The notes under the pieces were generated by a model, which was not told the DNA's origin, searched no databases, and saw only the letters and a program-made list of their open reading frames with translations. Of a stretch of 64,000 bases of DNA, positions 11,235 through 22,816 are shown in pieces (position 1 is the first letter of the stretch; each line of letters opens with the position of its first letter). Made by a program: the position numbers and the translations under genes. The stretch comes from Pictodentalium vernedei (taxonomy: Eukaryota; Mollusca; Scaphopoda; Dentaliida; Dentaliidae), in contig CM062296.1 in the NCBI GenBank assembly GCA_031216915.1, positions 63,291,084 through 63,355,083 on the forward strand. Reading direction: 5' to 3'.

Positions 11235-11650
11235 ACAGGAGTATGTTCGTATGGTGTGTTTGATTGAATTAGTGTAATTGTAGAATTACCCAAATAAACT
11301 GTACAATCCCTACAAATCTCTAAAATTATCCCAAAACTTCCGAAACGGACTAGGCGAAGCCCCAGAATGGGCCTTTTTCCCAATAACAGGGGTGTGTTCC
11401 TTTGTACAAGAGTAGTTTTATAATCGGATGTTCCCCAAATCCTCAAATAGAATAATCCCGATAATCCATCATAATTACCAAAAATGCCCCCTAAACTACC
11501 GAAACGGACTTTATTTGATATGATGTCCCTCATTTTGTCTTTTAATAGTGCTAAAAGACAATTCCTTCGTATAAGAATAATTTTATTTTTTAGAATTACC
11601 AAAATCGACCCCAACAATTTGGCGCGGATTTCCAACCAAATCATCGGTTT
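11235..11650. repeat. diverged ~160-bp tandem duplication
   Basis: CCGAAACGGACT occurs at about 11339 and 11497, and TTCCTTTGTACAAGAGTAG near 11398 is echoed by TTCCTTCGTATAAGAATAA near 11561. Frames on both strands are by-products of this repeat. Confidence 0.55.
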
Positions 11651-12500
11651 CTACCTACGTGTCTTCAAGCTAGGTTAATACCTCCCCCATATTTTTATAA
11701 AATATTCCGACGACCATAGACGTGTTTATATTCTAGAGTACACATTACATGTACCGCATTGTCACATGCTGGATGTGCCGATGTTCTCATGCACAATGTG
11801 TGCACATCACATGCCACATGGGCACATACGACCAAAAAAGGGGTTCTATAACCACAGTTATATCCTGAAAAGGGATTCTATAGGGATTCTGTAAATTCCA
11901 TAAGTGGGCTTCTGTATTTGGGATTTCAAGCTCCTATACAGGTAGTCTTACCACCGCTTTCCATCTTGTCTTCTGTTGTCTATCCTATTAATTGACTCTA
12001 TTTTAGTTCTATTCTATCCAGTTCTATTCTACCAACCTTGCAGTATTGTACCATTACTACTGAATTGTAGCATCACCCCGATTCTGTTTCGGCATCTGCC
12101 CTCGGTTATGTCTTTAACAGTTAGACCCCCCCCCCCCCCCCCCCCCCCCCCCATTGATCTAAGCCTCTATCAATATTTTCAATGCCTAGACTTTGTGGTA
12201 GTTATCATAGCGAGATGTGCTTGTGTGCTAATACACATTGTGTCACAATGTGCACACATTACAGGTAGCACATATGTTGTGTTGATATGTGCTTATGTGA
12301 TAATGCACAATCTGCGCACATCACATAGGCTCATACGGGTATTGGAGGATACATAATTGAGAAAAGTGTTTTTATTTTGTTTTTGGAGAAAGCGTTTTGG
12401 GGGATAATTGTCGTAGAGACCTTACATCGGGTTTCTTCACTCTACATCGGGGTACATTTGTTGGATAACTGATAAAAAACAATAAGATAAAACATTTCAT
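11651..12500. other. intergenic, CACATGTGC-rich and poly-C
   Basis: Two stretches (11760-11830 and 12215-12335) are rich in TGTGCACATCACAT-type words and resemble each other. A C run of about 28 bases lies at 12126-12153. No gene is seen. Confidence 0.45.
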
Positions 12501-12523
12501 TCATTTTTATTCGAGTATACAAT

Positions 12524-13068
12524 TTAACTGCTGCAGGCATTGTCTTCATTTTTACAGTTCTTCTGCCTTCTCACGAAGGATAACCATCTCATCTGCTTGT
12601 TGGTTGGAGCTTCTTCCCATTGTTTGACTATGCCTTTGTTCTTGATGAAAGCCGTTCTGTCGTTGGACTCTGGTAGCTTGGCGTCGTTGGCTGCTTTGAT
12701 TTCTTTTCTAGCACCCTTCGTGTCTTCCGGCTTCTTCGTGGTAGTAACATAGTTCTTAGTGGGATCTGGCATCATGCTCTTGTCTTCAGACTCCTTCACA
12801 AATTCATTCTTGTTTTGAAATTCAAACTTTTGTGGTTTGATCTCGTTTTGATCCATCCTTGAATCTTCATTCCTGTTCGTAGTTTGAGTAGACACTCCCA
12901 TCCTCATGGGCGCGGCCATCGCTCGCTTGTCTTCCGGCTGTTTCGTAATGGTAACTTTGTTCCTATGCGATATGGTGTCGTTCTCTTATATGCAGGCTGT
13001 TTCATAACGTCATTCATGTTTTGGTCTAAAAGTTGGCCCATCATTGAATCTTCATTCCTGTTCGTACA
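12524..13068 (-). CDS. candidate terminal exon of an unknown host gene with an internal repeat
   Basis: On the minus strand TATTTTTTGCAG is a good 3' splice acceptor, so an exon would start at 13068. From 12919 an open frame of 131 residues runs to a TAA at 12524, and AATAAA follows about ten bases later, as expected for a last exon. The product is hydrophilic and Lys/Asn/Glu-rich with no recognisable domain. The phrase TNRNEDS occurs twice, at the exon start and about 50 codons later, and VT-TK-PED is also repeated, so the exon contains a diverged tandem duplication. The first repeat is in another frame and ends in a stop at about 12905, so either the ATG at 12919 starts the protein or the gene is decaying. 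Function unknown. Confidence 0.38.
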
Positions 13069-13407
13069 CTGCAAAAAATATAGGTTCTCTTCTCTACAAA
13101 TTTACAACCTAACCTCCATGGACCTGACCCCCCCCCCCCCTCCCCCTACGATTTTTATGCCATTTGGACCAACTATGAGGGAAAATGGGGAGGACGAGCC
13201 GCCCCCCCCCCCCCCCGTGGCCACACCACTGCTTTTGTGGTAAAATTATTCTGGCTGTAATTAGTGGTGCTCACGGAGAGTCCATTGGGGCGTCCGAGCT
13301 GATCAACAGTCGACGATGAATCCTGATGAATTGAAAGTGATTGAAGAAAAAAAGCAAAACAAAAAAAAAAAAAACATGAAATGGAGTACTCAAAGTACCC
13401 GACATTA

Positions 13408-13657
13408 TTAACCCTTTACCCAACGTAACGGCCAAAACGGGCCAGCGCTATTCTCAAAAATCGCCAATTAATTTTCATTAATTTTTTATTTTTTGTCTCA
13501 AAAACATAGGTTATGATCCCTAGTTGGAACGAGATCGTTGAGCTCGTTCCAACGAGGGGTCATAACCTATGTTTTTGAGACAAGAAATGAAAAAATTAGT
13601 TATTCAAGAATTTTGTTTGCAAGTGGCGTCTGCTTTTCATATTAGGTAAAGGGTTAA
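13408..13657. mobile_element. piggyBac-like MITE, subfamily B, well preserved
   Basis: TTAA at both ends, CCCTTTACCCAACG on the left and TTAGGTAAAGGG on the right. The central palindrome has arms of more than 40 bases (AAAACATAGGTTATGA and inverse) with a GAGCTCG core. Confidence 0.92.
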
Positions 13658-14106
13658 ACTTAACGCTTGCTTATTTGTATTTGATTGGTATCATGAAAAC
13701 CTGCCCGTTAAGCCCCGTTTCTTTTACAAATTACTTCAAGCTAACTGATAATCCTTCTGGAAGGTCGAGTAGGAGTGGCCTCCTTCTTATAACCCCCCCC
13801 CCCCCCGCCCCCCCGCACCAAATCATTGAATAATTCACTGACAAATATGTACCCTAAAATCTGGAACGAGTTCGATAGGAATATCAGAAATATAATCGAA
13901 AGAAATATGTTAATAAACAGCTAATGTTAAAATTACTGTCTTCACACTCACACAATGTTTACCGTAACAGCCCGTATTGTCCCGGGTGGAGTTCCTGAAT
14001 TTGACGAGGTACATTGTATTCTTCACGCCATAAAAAATCAAGCCAGCTTATCCACGTCTCGTTAAACTGCTCTTATCGGATAGGAAACTCTGAATGAAAA
14101 GCCCCC
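13658..14106. other. no recognised gene
   Basis: A C-rich run is present at 13793-13816; otherwise nothing could be assigned. Confidence 0.4.
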
Positions 14107-14175
14107 GATATTGATGTTGAAGTTAATATTGGCATTAATATTAATATTGATATTAATATTAATATCAATATCAAT
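14107..14175. repeat. ATTAATATTGAT simple repeat
   Basis: Short reiteration of TTAATATT and TTGATATT words, which produces an Ile/Leu-rich frame with no meaning as a protein. Confidence 0.85.
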
Positions 14176-14467
14176 ATTAGTATCATTGCACCATCAACGT
14201 ATTCCAAGCATTGGTCTGGTCGCCTCGTGTGAACTCCACCTGGCTCCGAGGAATCACAGAAATGTAACTAAGTTCCAACCAGAGCTTTTTGTATGCTTTT
14301 TTCATGCCACAAATGAACAGGGGCTTCCCTGATATACTTCAGGGTCTGAGTGCCCGTCTTTGACTATACCATCGCAAATTCGAAACAACCCCGTGCACCC
14401 TAATTTGATCCCAGTTTCGACAACTATATAGACTGAGATAGCCGTTTCTGGAATTGGGATAATTTAT

Positions 14468-14667
14468 TTAACCCTTTACCCAACGAATCGCCCACATCCG
14501 CCCGCGTAATATGCAAATTCAGCAGCTGAAAAAAATATTATTTTTCGTCGAGCTCGTTTCAAAGAGGGGTCACATGATATGGTTTTGTTGAAATTTTTCG
14601 AAAAAATTTAAAAAATGATGTTTCAAACAATAAATTTTGAAATCGTCTGCATTGGGTACAGGGTTAA
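14468..14667. mobile_element. piggyBac-like MITE, subfamily A, one hairpin arm deleted
   Basis: TTAACCCTTTACCCAACG and the right-end GGGTTAA are present. The sequence jumps from ATATTATTTTTCG straight into CGAGCTCGTTTCAAAGAGGGG, so most of the left arm of the central palindrome is missing. Confidence 0.87.
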
Positions 14668-14737
14668 AAAACATAATCTCAGTTCCAGGGTTTCTTTTCG
14701 AACGAAATGAAATTCCAATCTTCACATTCTAATATCA

Positions 14738-14845
14738 GTTGGGTTAAAATCAACCCAAATCAAATGGGTTGAGTGAATATGAACTGGGTTCAGTTGGGTT
14801 GAGTGAATATGAACCCAACTGGGTTGATCTTAACCCAAATGATTT
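14738..14845. repeat. palindrome built of GGGTTGA / TCAACCC words
   Basis: CAGTTGGGTTAAAATCAACCC, GGGTTGAGTGAATATGAAC (twice) and AACCCAACTGGGTTGAT make a set of short inverted and direct repeats, like a minimal foldback MITE. Confidence 0.6.
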
Positions 14846-14959
14846 AAGAGCGTACCAAGAGAATCTCAAACCCTTTATCTAGCAGTGGGGTGAGAATGTA
14901 AAACGTAACAAATAATATATTGGAGTTTCAAGGACACATCCAAGAATGTTTGTTTGTTT

Positions 14960-15040
14960 AGGGGTGTGGGGGGGGGGGGCGTAATGACACTATGAACAGC
15001 CAGGGTCATGTCGTGTCGGAAAAGAACTTTCAAGTAGCGG
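14960..15040. repeat. dispersed repeat piece after a poly-G run
   Basis: A G run is followed by TAATGACACTATGAACAGCC and AGGGTCATGTCGTGTCGG. The same order, with changes, occurs at 21286-21350. Confidence 0.5.
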
Positions 15041-15639
15041 TTACTCTGGAACATGATAATGGAACGGAATGAAAACGTCAGGCGAGGTAATGATGAACAC
15101 AGAAGATCTGGGTTAGTATTTTTTCCTTCCTTTATATAATGCTGTCACAGACACCGTCCTCGAGCAGCATTCTTTTAAAACCCTGTCATTACACTGTCAT
15201 TTCCGTCCAACTATCTATTTCCTGCTTCACTCCCACGCAAGGAAATTCAGATGTCTGAAAAATACTTATCCCCATATTAATTCTGCTCTGGGAAAGGTGT
15301 GGGTCGCAGGATGGGGGCCAGGGAAAGAGATTGTGGCGGGTGAGGGGGGGGGGGGGGGGGTCTGGTATTTCGAATCAATTACCTTTGTTGCAGACGATTT
15401 AGGTTTGCTAAGTTAGTAAGCTTTAAGACCTGTTTGAATTGACCCTTTTCTCACAATATTCACACCTGTCCTCGCGTCCTGCCTATTGCCCTTTTTCATT
15501 TGCTTACGCCCAGTATGTGTGTGTTGTGTGAGGAAATGTTTGTGTGTGTGGTGTGTGAGGGAGGGGGTGAGGTGCGTTAGTATAACCCCACTGTCGAGAT
15601 CAATAATAGAAGTACTCTCCCGCGTACAGAGGTTCGCAA

Positions 15640-15958
15640 TACGTTCAACACAGATGCACACTCACAAACACTGTAATGACGAAGCGAAGTACTTCTCAAA
15701 TTGTGTTCATAGGACCCAGCACTAAAATTGGAATTACTTAGTGGGGTTACCATACTGAGGTAACTGGAAATTGACCTTGGTATTTTTGCGAACCTCTGTA
15801 CAGAGCTACGCAAAAATACCAAACTAAATTTCCCGTTACCTCAGTATTGTAACCCCACTAAGTAACTCCACTTTTAGTGCTGGGTTCTATGAACACAATT
15901 TGAGAAGTACTTCGCTTCGTCATTGCAGTGTTTGTGAGTGTGCATCATTCTGTGTGGA
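15640..15958. repeat. long near-perfect palindrome, ~155-bp arms
   Basis: The left arm runs from CACAGATGCACACTCACAAAC to GGTATTTTTGCG and is followed after a few bases by its inverse, ending GTTTGTGAGTGTGCATCA. Shared inner words include GGACCCAGCACTAAAATTGG and GTGGGGTTACCATACTGAGG with their inverses. A 23-bp direct duplication (GTGTGCATCATTCTGTGTGG...) follows at 15940-15985. It is likely a foldback-type non-autonomous element or an inverted duplication. Confidence 0.85.
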
Positions 15959-16087
15959 ACTAGTGTGCATCATTCTGTGTGGAACACACGCCGTATTCAG
16001 AAATCCGACCTGACTAATTTTTTTACGTGTGCTAGTTGAATATTAATTATCTTCAAGGAATGTGCGAGCGCGTCATGAAATGAATAA

Positions 16088-16200
16088 AATAAGGAACAAT
16101 ACCTGGAAAAGACATTACCATATAAGGAACATATCCTTGGAACGACATTACCATATAAGGGAATAAGAAACACTACTTCGGAGTGACTCTACCATATAAG
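16088..16200. repeat. three-unit ACCATATAAGG short tandem repeat
   Basis: ACATTACCATATAAGGAA, ACATTACCATATAAGGG and CTACCATATAAGGAT occur at spacings of about 36 and 46 bases. Confidence 0.6.
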
Positions 16201-16403
16201 GATGTGCGTAGGTATTTATGTGGAATGTCTAACCCTTAGCTCTTCAGGCTTGACAAAAATGCGGACGATTCTTGGATAGACCATGTTCAGGGATGTACTA
16301 GAGGGTTTCAGCTGGGTGTGGGGGGGGGGGGGTGCCACCGGTGTAAATTCCAGCTGTGGGTGGTTTCGATAGGTGGTTGCACTGCAGCGCTGGGTGATAT
16401 CTT

Positions 16404-16654
16404 TTAACCCATTACCCAACGAACCGGCCGCATCCGCCCATGTAATATGCCAATACAGCTGCTGAACAAATATTATTCTTCGAAAATTTCAACAACAACC
16501 ATATCGTGTGATCCCTCTTTGGAACGAGCTTGTCGAGCTCGTTCCAAAGAGGGGTCACATGATATGGTTTTGTTGAAATTTAAAAAAAAAAAATTAAAAA
16601 AATGATATTTAAAATAATGAATTTTGAAATTGTCAGCGTTGGGTAAAGGGTTAT
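16404..16654. mobile_element. piggyBac-like MITE, subfamily A
   Basis: Starts TTAACCCATTACCCAACG and ends GTTGGGTAAAGGGTTAT. The central palindrome has TCTTTGGAACGAGCT and its inverse, with TCACATGATATGG arms. Confidence 0.9.
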
Positions 16655-17288
16655 GAACCCTTCTGAAAATTTTCAGTAGTCCTGAAACGGAAAAAGCATC
16701 ATTTATAATGTGTCTGGGTTAGAAAATTTACCGGATTGATGTCAGAGTCGAAATTTTGAGGCCATGTCAATTTTAGAGTAGGAAATTTGAAACTCAAGTT
16801 CCAGTTGGAAATAAAAGATCAAAATTTCGCATCATTAGTTGGAATTTTAATATTTTCATGCACGATGTTAATTTATTAAATTTCCAACTATTTGATTTTT
16901 GACCTCGGAATTTCCAACCATTGAAAAAAAAATACTCCTAGCTGGGGGGGGGGGGGGGGGCACCCCCCCCCCCCCGTCGCCACTCCCTGGCCATGTTACG
17001 ATAGGAAAAATACGAGATCAATTCTACATTTTCTCACAACATAAACTGTATTTTATTTGATGATTACAGCACACAAAATTGGAGAAACAGAATTTACTGT
17101 AATCAGTAAATTCAAGTCTATGTGAAAATGGTGAAAGCATCAGAATTAAACTAAAAAGAAAGAGAATTTTCGGGGATAAAATTTCTTTAACTGAATTAGA
17201 GATCGGTGTTTGTAAACAACATTTTAGATTTCATACAGGAAGCACATAAAATTTTCGAGAAACCAGATATAACTTCTGTGCACAGCAT

Positions 17289-17537
17289 TTAACCCTTTAC
17301 CCAACGAATCGCCCGCATCCGCCCGCGTAGTATGCAAATTCAGCAGCTGGAAAAATATTATTTTTCGAAAAATTTTAACAAAACCATATCATGTGACCCC
17401 TCTTTGAACGAGCTCGTCGAGGTCGTTCCAAAGAGGGGGTCACATGATATGGTTTTCTTGAAATTTTTTGAAAAAAGTTAAAAAAGGATATTTAAAATAA
17501 TAAATTTTGTAATCGTCTGCGTTGGGTAAAGGGTTAA
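17289..17537. mobile_element. piggyBac-like MITE, subfamily A
   Basis: TTAA at both ends, CCCTTTACCCAACGAATCGC on the left, CGTTGGGTAAAGGG on the right, and a central palindrome with TCATGTGACC and GGTCACATGA arms. Confidence 0.92.
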
Positions 17538-17559
17538 CTTGTTTTGTAAAGGAATCAGA

Positions 17560-19245
17560 TATGGATATTTTTGGCTCCGCCCACCTTTCTGAGTGATGAA
17601 ACAAATGTATGAAGTTCGGTATGCATTAGGGGTTATAAAGTGCAGTTTTCAGTAATTTTGAAAAATGCGCACAATGACCCCTGGGTGACTTCACTGACCT
17701 TGACCAATATTTGGAACCGTCAACTGAGTTTTCACTCATTTGGTATTGGTCCCAGGCCCATAGGTCAATTCATGCTTGAGCTATGAGCATGACCCACTTT
17801 CAACATTTTTGGCCCCGCCCACTCTTTTGAGTGTAAAAAAAACTTTATGAACTTCGGGAATGCATAAAGGGATCATAAAATGCGATTTCCACCAATTCTG
17901 AAAATGATCCCCGGGTGATCCCAGTGAACTTGACCTATATTTTAAAACTCCAGACTCATTTGGTGTTGGTCCGAGGTCCACAGGCGATACCATACTTGAG
18001 ATAAAAGTGTGACCTTCTTTCGAAATTTTTGGCACCGCCCACTTTTTCGAGTATAGAAATACATGTACGAACTTCGGGGATGCATCAAGGGGTTACAAAA
18101 TACAATTTCCAGTATTTCTGAAAATGTACTCAATCACACCTGGGTGACCTCAGTAATCTCTACCCATATTTTAAACTTCAGTTAGTTTAGACTTATTTTG
18201 TATTGTACCCAAGTCAATAGGTCATACATTGCTTGAGATATGAACATGACTGACTTTGAAAATGTTTGGTCCCTGCCCACTTTTTTGAATGTGAAAATAC
18301 AATGCGGGTGGGGGGGGGGGGGGGGTGTCAGAAAATGTGATTTCCAGCAATTCGGAAAAAAATCACTCAATGACCTCTAGGCGATTTCAGTAGTCTTGAC
18401 CTATATTTTGAACCTCCAGCGTGTGTTTGTTTTAGTGTTGGGCCCAGATCCATAGGCGATACAATGCTTTAGTTAGGAGCGTGACTTACTTTCGAAACTT
18501 TTGGCTCCATCCACCCTTTCAAGTGAAGCAATACATGTATGAAAATCGGGGTTATGAAATGCAATATCCAACATTTCTGAAAATATGCACGCAATGACCC
18601 CCGAGCGACTTCAAAGATCTTTACCCACATTACGAACCTCCATTGAGTTTCGACTCATTTGATTTGGTTCGGATCCATCTGGATCCATGAGCCATTCCAT
18701 GCTTGAGATATGTGCGTCAGCCACTGTCAAAAGGTTGGGCACACACACTTTTTTAGCGTAAAAATACATATATGTACATTAGGAATGCATTGCGGGAGGG
18801 GGGGGGGGGATAATAAAATGCGATTTCCAGTAATTCGGAAAATGCATTCAAAATGCATTCAATGACCCCTGGGTGACCTCGGTGACGTTACCCATATTTT
18901 GAACCTCCAGTTTTACTCATTTGCTGTTGTCCCAGTGTCCATAAGTCATACCATGCCTGAGATATGAGCCAGACTCAGTTTAAACATTTTTGGCTCCGCC
19001 CACTGAAATACACATCCCTCACTTTTTTGAATGTATCAATACAAGTATGAACGTCGGCAGTGCTTTAGAGGGTTATAAAATGCGATTTCCAGCAATTTTG
19101 AAAAATGCACTTAATGATCTCTGGTTGACCTCAATGACCTTTTATTTTGAACCTCCATCGAGTTTCTACTCATTTCATGCTTGTCCCAGGGCGATAGATC
19201 ATACCATGCTCGAGATATGAGCGTGACCCTTTTTCAAAACACCCC
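17560..19245. repeat. ~235-bp tandem array, seven units
   Basis: The phrase TTTTTGGCTCCGCCCAC starts units near 17568, 17808, 18026, 18264, 18500, 18730 and 18984. Each unit continues with ATGAACTTCGG-AATGCAT, a run reading ATAAAATGCGATTTCCA, GACC-C-GGGTGACCTCAGTGA, and TGCTTGAGATATGAGCGTGAC. Units differ by many substitutions, and two units have acquired G runs (18310-18324, 18798-18810). Distribution elsewhere in the genome cannot be judged from this window. Confidence 0.88.
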
Positions 19246-19420
19246 CAATTTCGCGGGGGCCTGAAAACATTGATGGCCGAGTACTGGTGACAGTCTATCA
19301 GTATGTCAAACCGCAGAGAGATAGGAAGACTTGTATTCGAATTGTCGTGTGGAATTGAAGAGAAGACAGAAGATCTGGAAAAGAAGAATAATTTTTCCGG
19401 TCTAGGTACATGACCCCCGT

Positions 19421-19545
19421 AATAATTTCATTAATTAGGGTGGCTGCTAAGTGAATGCGTGTGGTAGACCCATTAGGCTGCACGTTGAAAATATTAATAG
19501 GTCTATCCCCAAATAATGAATGAATATGGACTCTTCCATTTGCAG
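19421..19545. repeat. diverged relative of the 3906-4099 MITE
   Basis: Shares TAATTTCATTAA-TAGG-TGGCT, TGTGG-GTAGACC and CCCCAAATAATGAA with the MITE at 3906-4099; its TTAA ends are not recognisable. Confidence 0.55.
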
Positions 19546-19604
19546 CAGAGGTAGTAGAAGCTTCAAAAAAGTGGGGAGTCACACCAAAAAGTGAGGTGGG
19601 GAGG

Positions 19605-19830
19605 GGGGCTCACATCTTTCTGGGTACCGCTAGGGTGTAGGATGGAAAATAAATTTTTCTTCGGGGTTGGGGTGGGCGCAATGCTGGTGGGGCGGTTTAT
19701 TCATGCAAAAGGGTCAGACTTTTCTGGGTACCGCTAGGGTGTAGGATGGAAAATAATTTTCTTCAAGGGTGAGGTTGGGGGCAATGGTGGTGGGGTGGTT
19801 TATTCATGCAAAATATATAAATTGGTACCC
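19605..19830. repeat. ~104-bp duplication
   Basis: TCTGGGTACCGCTAGGGTG occurs at about 19618 and 19722, followed in both by TAGGATGGAAAATAA, a G-rich segment and GGTTTATTCATGCAAAA. Confidence 0.8.
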
Positions 19831-20079
19831 CTCACGCTTGTTCCCACCCTAGTTAAGACATTAACCTCAGCGACCTCCACCTAACATCAACGTTATTGTC
19901 ATTATTTTGCGAGGCTGGATATAGACCGGTCAATATTGAATCCTGTGGCATCAGCTGTCTTCTTGTGGCATCGGCTGTCTTCGGGTGTAACCACAGATTA
20001 GGGTAGTTGTAGTGGATTTATTTTTTTTGTAAGAGTAGCATTCGTCTTTTTTTTTTTGTAAGAGTAGCATTCGTCTTTA

Positions 20080-21017
20080 TACAACTCGCCTTTTGGTACA
20101 CACTACAACCTATATGACGTCCATCCAATTCGCACACTTTGGATTGAATTGAGTTGAGCTAGTTCTTTGCCATTGAATACAAATTTATATATTGCAAAAT
20201 CACAGGGTAAAAGTGAACGAGAAAAGAAATGCGGTACATATGAATCGAAATGAGAATTGATGAGAAAGAAATGTGTAGTGGCCAAAGGGGTTGTGTTCGT
20301 TATGTCGAAAAAATGCCGTTCGGGCGCCTATAAGTGCTGAAAAAAGTTCCGACCCTGATTTGCTCCCATTGAAATACACCACCAGGGTTCATCGGGTTAT
20401 GATTCTTGGAAGCTGAAGTTCTGCTGACACAATTTGAGGCAAAAAAACTTCGATAAACATGCGATGTAATTTTATAAACATGAAATAGTTCACGTGAACG
20501 AAACCAGATCTATGTTTTGTAGAATTCATATCGAAACTTATTTCCATGAATTGTTTTGATAATCATAAAATCAATTGAACTGGTGGGCGATGTGGGAGTG
20601 CTTTTTCCAAGTGTTTGACTTGTTTTGTGACTGACCTATTTCATTGTTCGTCTTGATGTATTTCCGAGGCGGAGGGCTCTGTGATTTAAAATAACGCATC
20701 AGGCCTGACAATCTAGAAAATCAAGGAGTGCAAAACAATTGCCCTCCTCAGATTGCTTTGGAGTGCAATTGAACCTGAAATTTCCGATGCAAAAACTTGT
20801 ATGCTATTTTTGGTTATATTCACTTCAAGGTATTAATTAATGTTGTGACTGAAAAACTGTACTACATTCAGCTACATAGTGGAAAAATTGGCACACACAT
20901 CTTCTCATTTTTCAAAAAGTTGCATTCAGTTCTTATGTGAATGTCTCCTCAAAATGTGTCAAAATGAGACACAGAATGGGTCATGAATTATTGCGAATCA
21001 ATACAACATTGACAAAT
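20080..21017. other. no recognised gene
   Basis: AT-rich sequence. The TTTGTAAGAGTAGCATTCGTC phrase just before it (20028-20077) is a small tandem duplication. No domain is seen in any frame. Confidence 0.4.
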
Positions 21018-21084
21018 CGTCCCCTGAGTTTCAATGTGCTCTATGTGCCTTTAGGCACATAGAACACATTGGAACTCGGGACGA
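21018..21084. repeat. palindrome, GTTCTATGTGCC family, best copy
   Basis: CGTCCCCTGAGTTTCAATG and the inverse CATTGGAACTCGGGACG flank ATGTGCC, TTTA, GGCACAT. The arms are about 31 bases with few mismatches. Confidence 0.75.
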
Positions 21085-21679
21085 AATAGATTTTAAAGGT
21101 AGTCACAAACAGGTCTGGCAATCCAGAAAATTTAGGGGTGCAAAAAATTGCCCTTGCTCCTCGAATTTTCTAGGCGTGCAGTAGGTGTGCAACACTCCTG
21201 CACTCCCAAAGAATGCCAGGCCTCATACCTACACAGGCTGTGTTAAAACGAAAACGTATCGTTGTAGCGGCTTGTTCGGTTATTGGGGGGGGGGGGGGGG
21301 GGGTAACGACACTTTCAACAGCCAGGTCATCACGTATCGGGTAATTTTACTGGTGGAGGAAACCGGTGTACCCAAAGACAACCACCCAGCAGCGGCGCGC
21401 AACAGCCTGACTCTCGAACTTACTACTGTAGCCGTGATTAAACAATCAAATTAAGTTGTCTAATGGCATTCGTAAAAGCAGTATCCGGACGGAGAGTCAA
21501 GGATTTCTCAACATTTGCCCTCTCCAAACAGTTATGTAATCTATTATTTTTTCCCCAGGGGCGGAAAGTCGCATGTATGAGTGGAATCAGCGTTTTTTGA
21601 ATATGGGAGGGGAGGGGTATATGATCTGCAAAGTGTTTCGCTATCTCTCGGGGAATATCTCCTGAACCTAGTGATCGAC

Positions 21680-21840
21680 GTTGCGTCGCGAAGATGACCG
21701 ACTGGGGAGAAGTGTAAACCCGATTTGTCCCCTATTGAGATGACTCACGCCCGACTGATAAAAATATTCTAACTGCATTAAGGCACGCCTTCGACGAAGG
21801 CACGTCATGATGATGAAGTTGGAATATTTGTCTGGATTAG
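21680..21840. repeat. dispersed repeat, uninterrupted copy
   Basis: GTGTAAACCCGATTTGTCCC, ATAAAAATATTCTAACTGCAT and AAGGCACGCCTTCGACGAAGG lead into GATGATGAAGTTGGAATATT. The inverted relative at about 27830-28385 has the same order but carries a tRNA-SINE inside. Confidence 0.6.
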
Positions 21841-21890
21841 GGCCTTCAGTTAAAAAAAATCCCCGAGACTTATTTATTTGTGGATAAATA

Positions 21891-22628
21891 CAGGGACGTG
21901 GCTAGAGGTTTTCGATTGGGGGGAGGAGTTGTAGGGTAGTGAAATTCAACTGGGGGAGGGGACCGAGAGGGTGAAACCCCCTCCCGATCCCTCCCCCTAG
22001 CTGGAGATTCACTACCGAGAAAAAATTTGAAAATGAAGCCATGAAAGGGGGCATAAAAAAAATGATTCTAGTAACTGAAATGCCAACGCATTTATGATAG
22101 AATTACCAGGTTATTATTATTTGGTATTATTCTGGGAACTGAATTTGTGCTAAACAATGCTCAAGCTGAAAACTTTGTCCTAACATTAAATCAGATCTTA
22201 TGCAGGAATGATCAATTTTCGATGTTTCATCATTTAGTAACTGTGAATGATGGAATTAACTCAGGATAACGATTTTACATGATATGAATTTCTTGCAGTG
22301 CATTTCTAGGATTTTTTTATCACGATAGTTAAAAGAACAATAGAAATCTCGTACCGACTGACATCATGCATATACTTATGAAGCTCGATATTGCGTACGC
22401 TGTAGTTGTAAATAGTAACAGTGTTGGAATTTTTTCCGATTTGAAACCGAGTTGGAACTTTGGGATGTGAAGGAGACATCAGCAACATTAAAGAAGCTCT
22501 AAAATCCAGATAGATGGAATTTCCAACTACTCATGACTTGCCCTCCGAATTTCCAATTATAGGACATTTTGGCCAGGACTGGGGGGAGACACCCCCACGC
22601 CCCCCCCCCCCCCCCCCCCCCGTCCCTA
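21891..22628. mobile_element. non-autonomous hAT-like element with perfect 8-bp target duplication
   Basis: Starts CAGGGACGTGG and ends with a C run followed by CGTCCCTA. GATAAATA is repeated exactly at 21883-21890 and 22629-22636. The right part (GGAATTTCCAACTACT, TGACTTGCCCTCCGAATTTCC) resembles 16860-16980, which ends in a similar poly-G/poly-C boundary. No transposase frame is seen. Confidence 0.85.
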
Positions 22629-22816
22629 GATAAATAAAATATACATATTGTATTCGTGACGTAACTTCTCATACACTTTTCATTAACACGTGCCGTACTC
22701 CAAATTGGTCGTACCGGGACCCCAAGAAACCGGATCAGGTACTACAGACCTCCTCCATTTTAAAACTGACTTTGTGTGTGACCTTAGTCCAAATATCAAA
22801 TCTATTCTCTTAAGTA

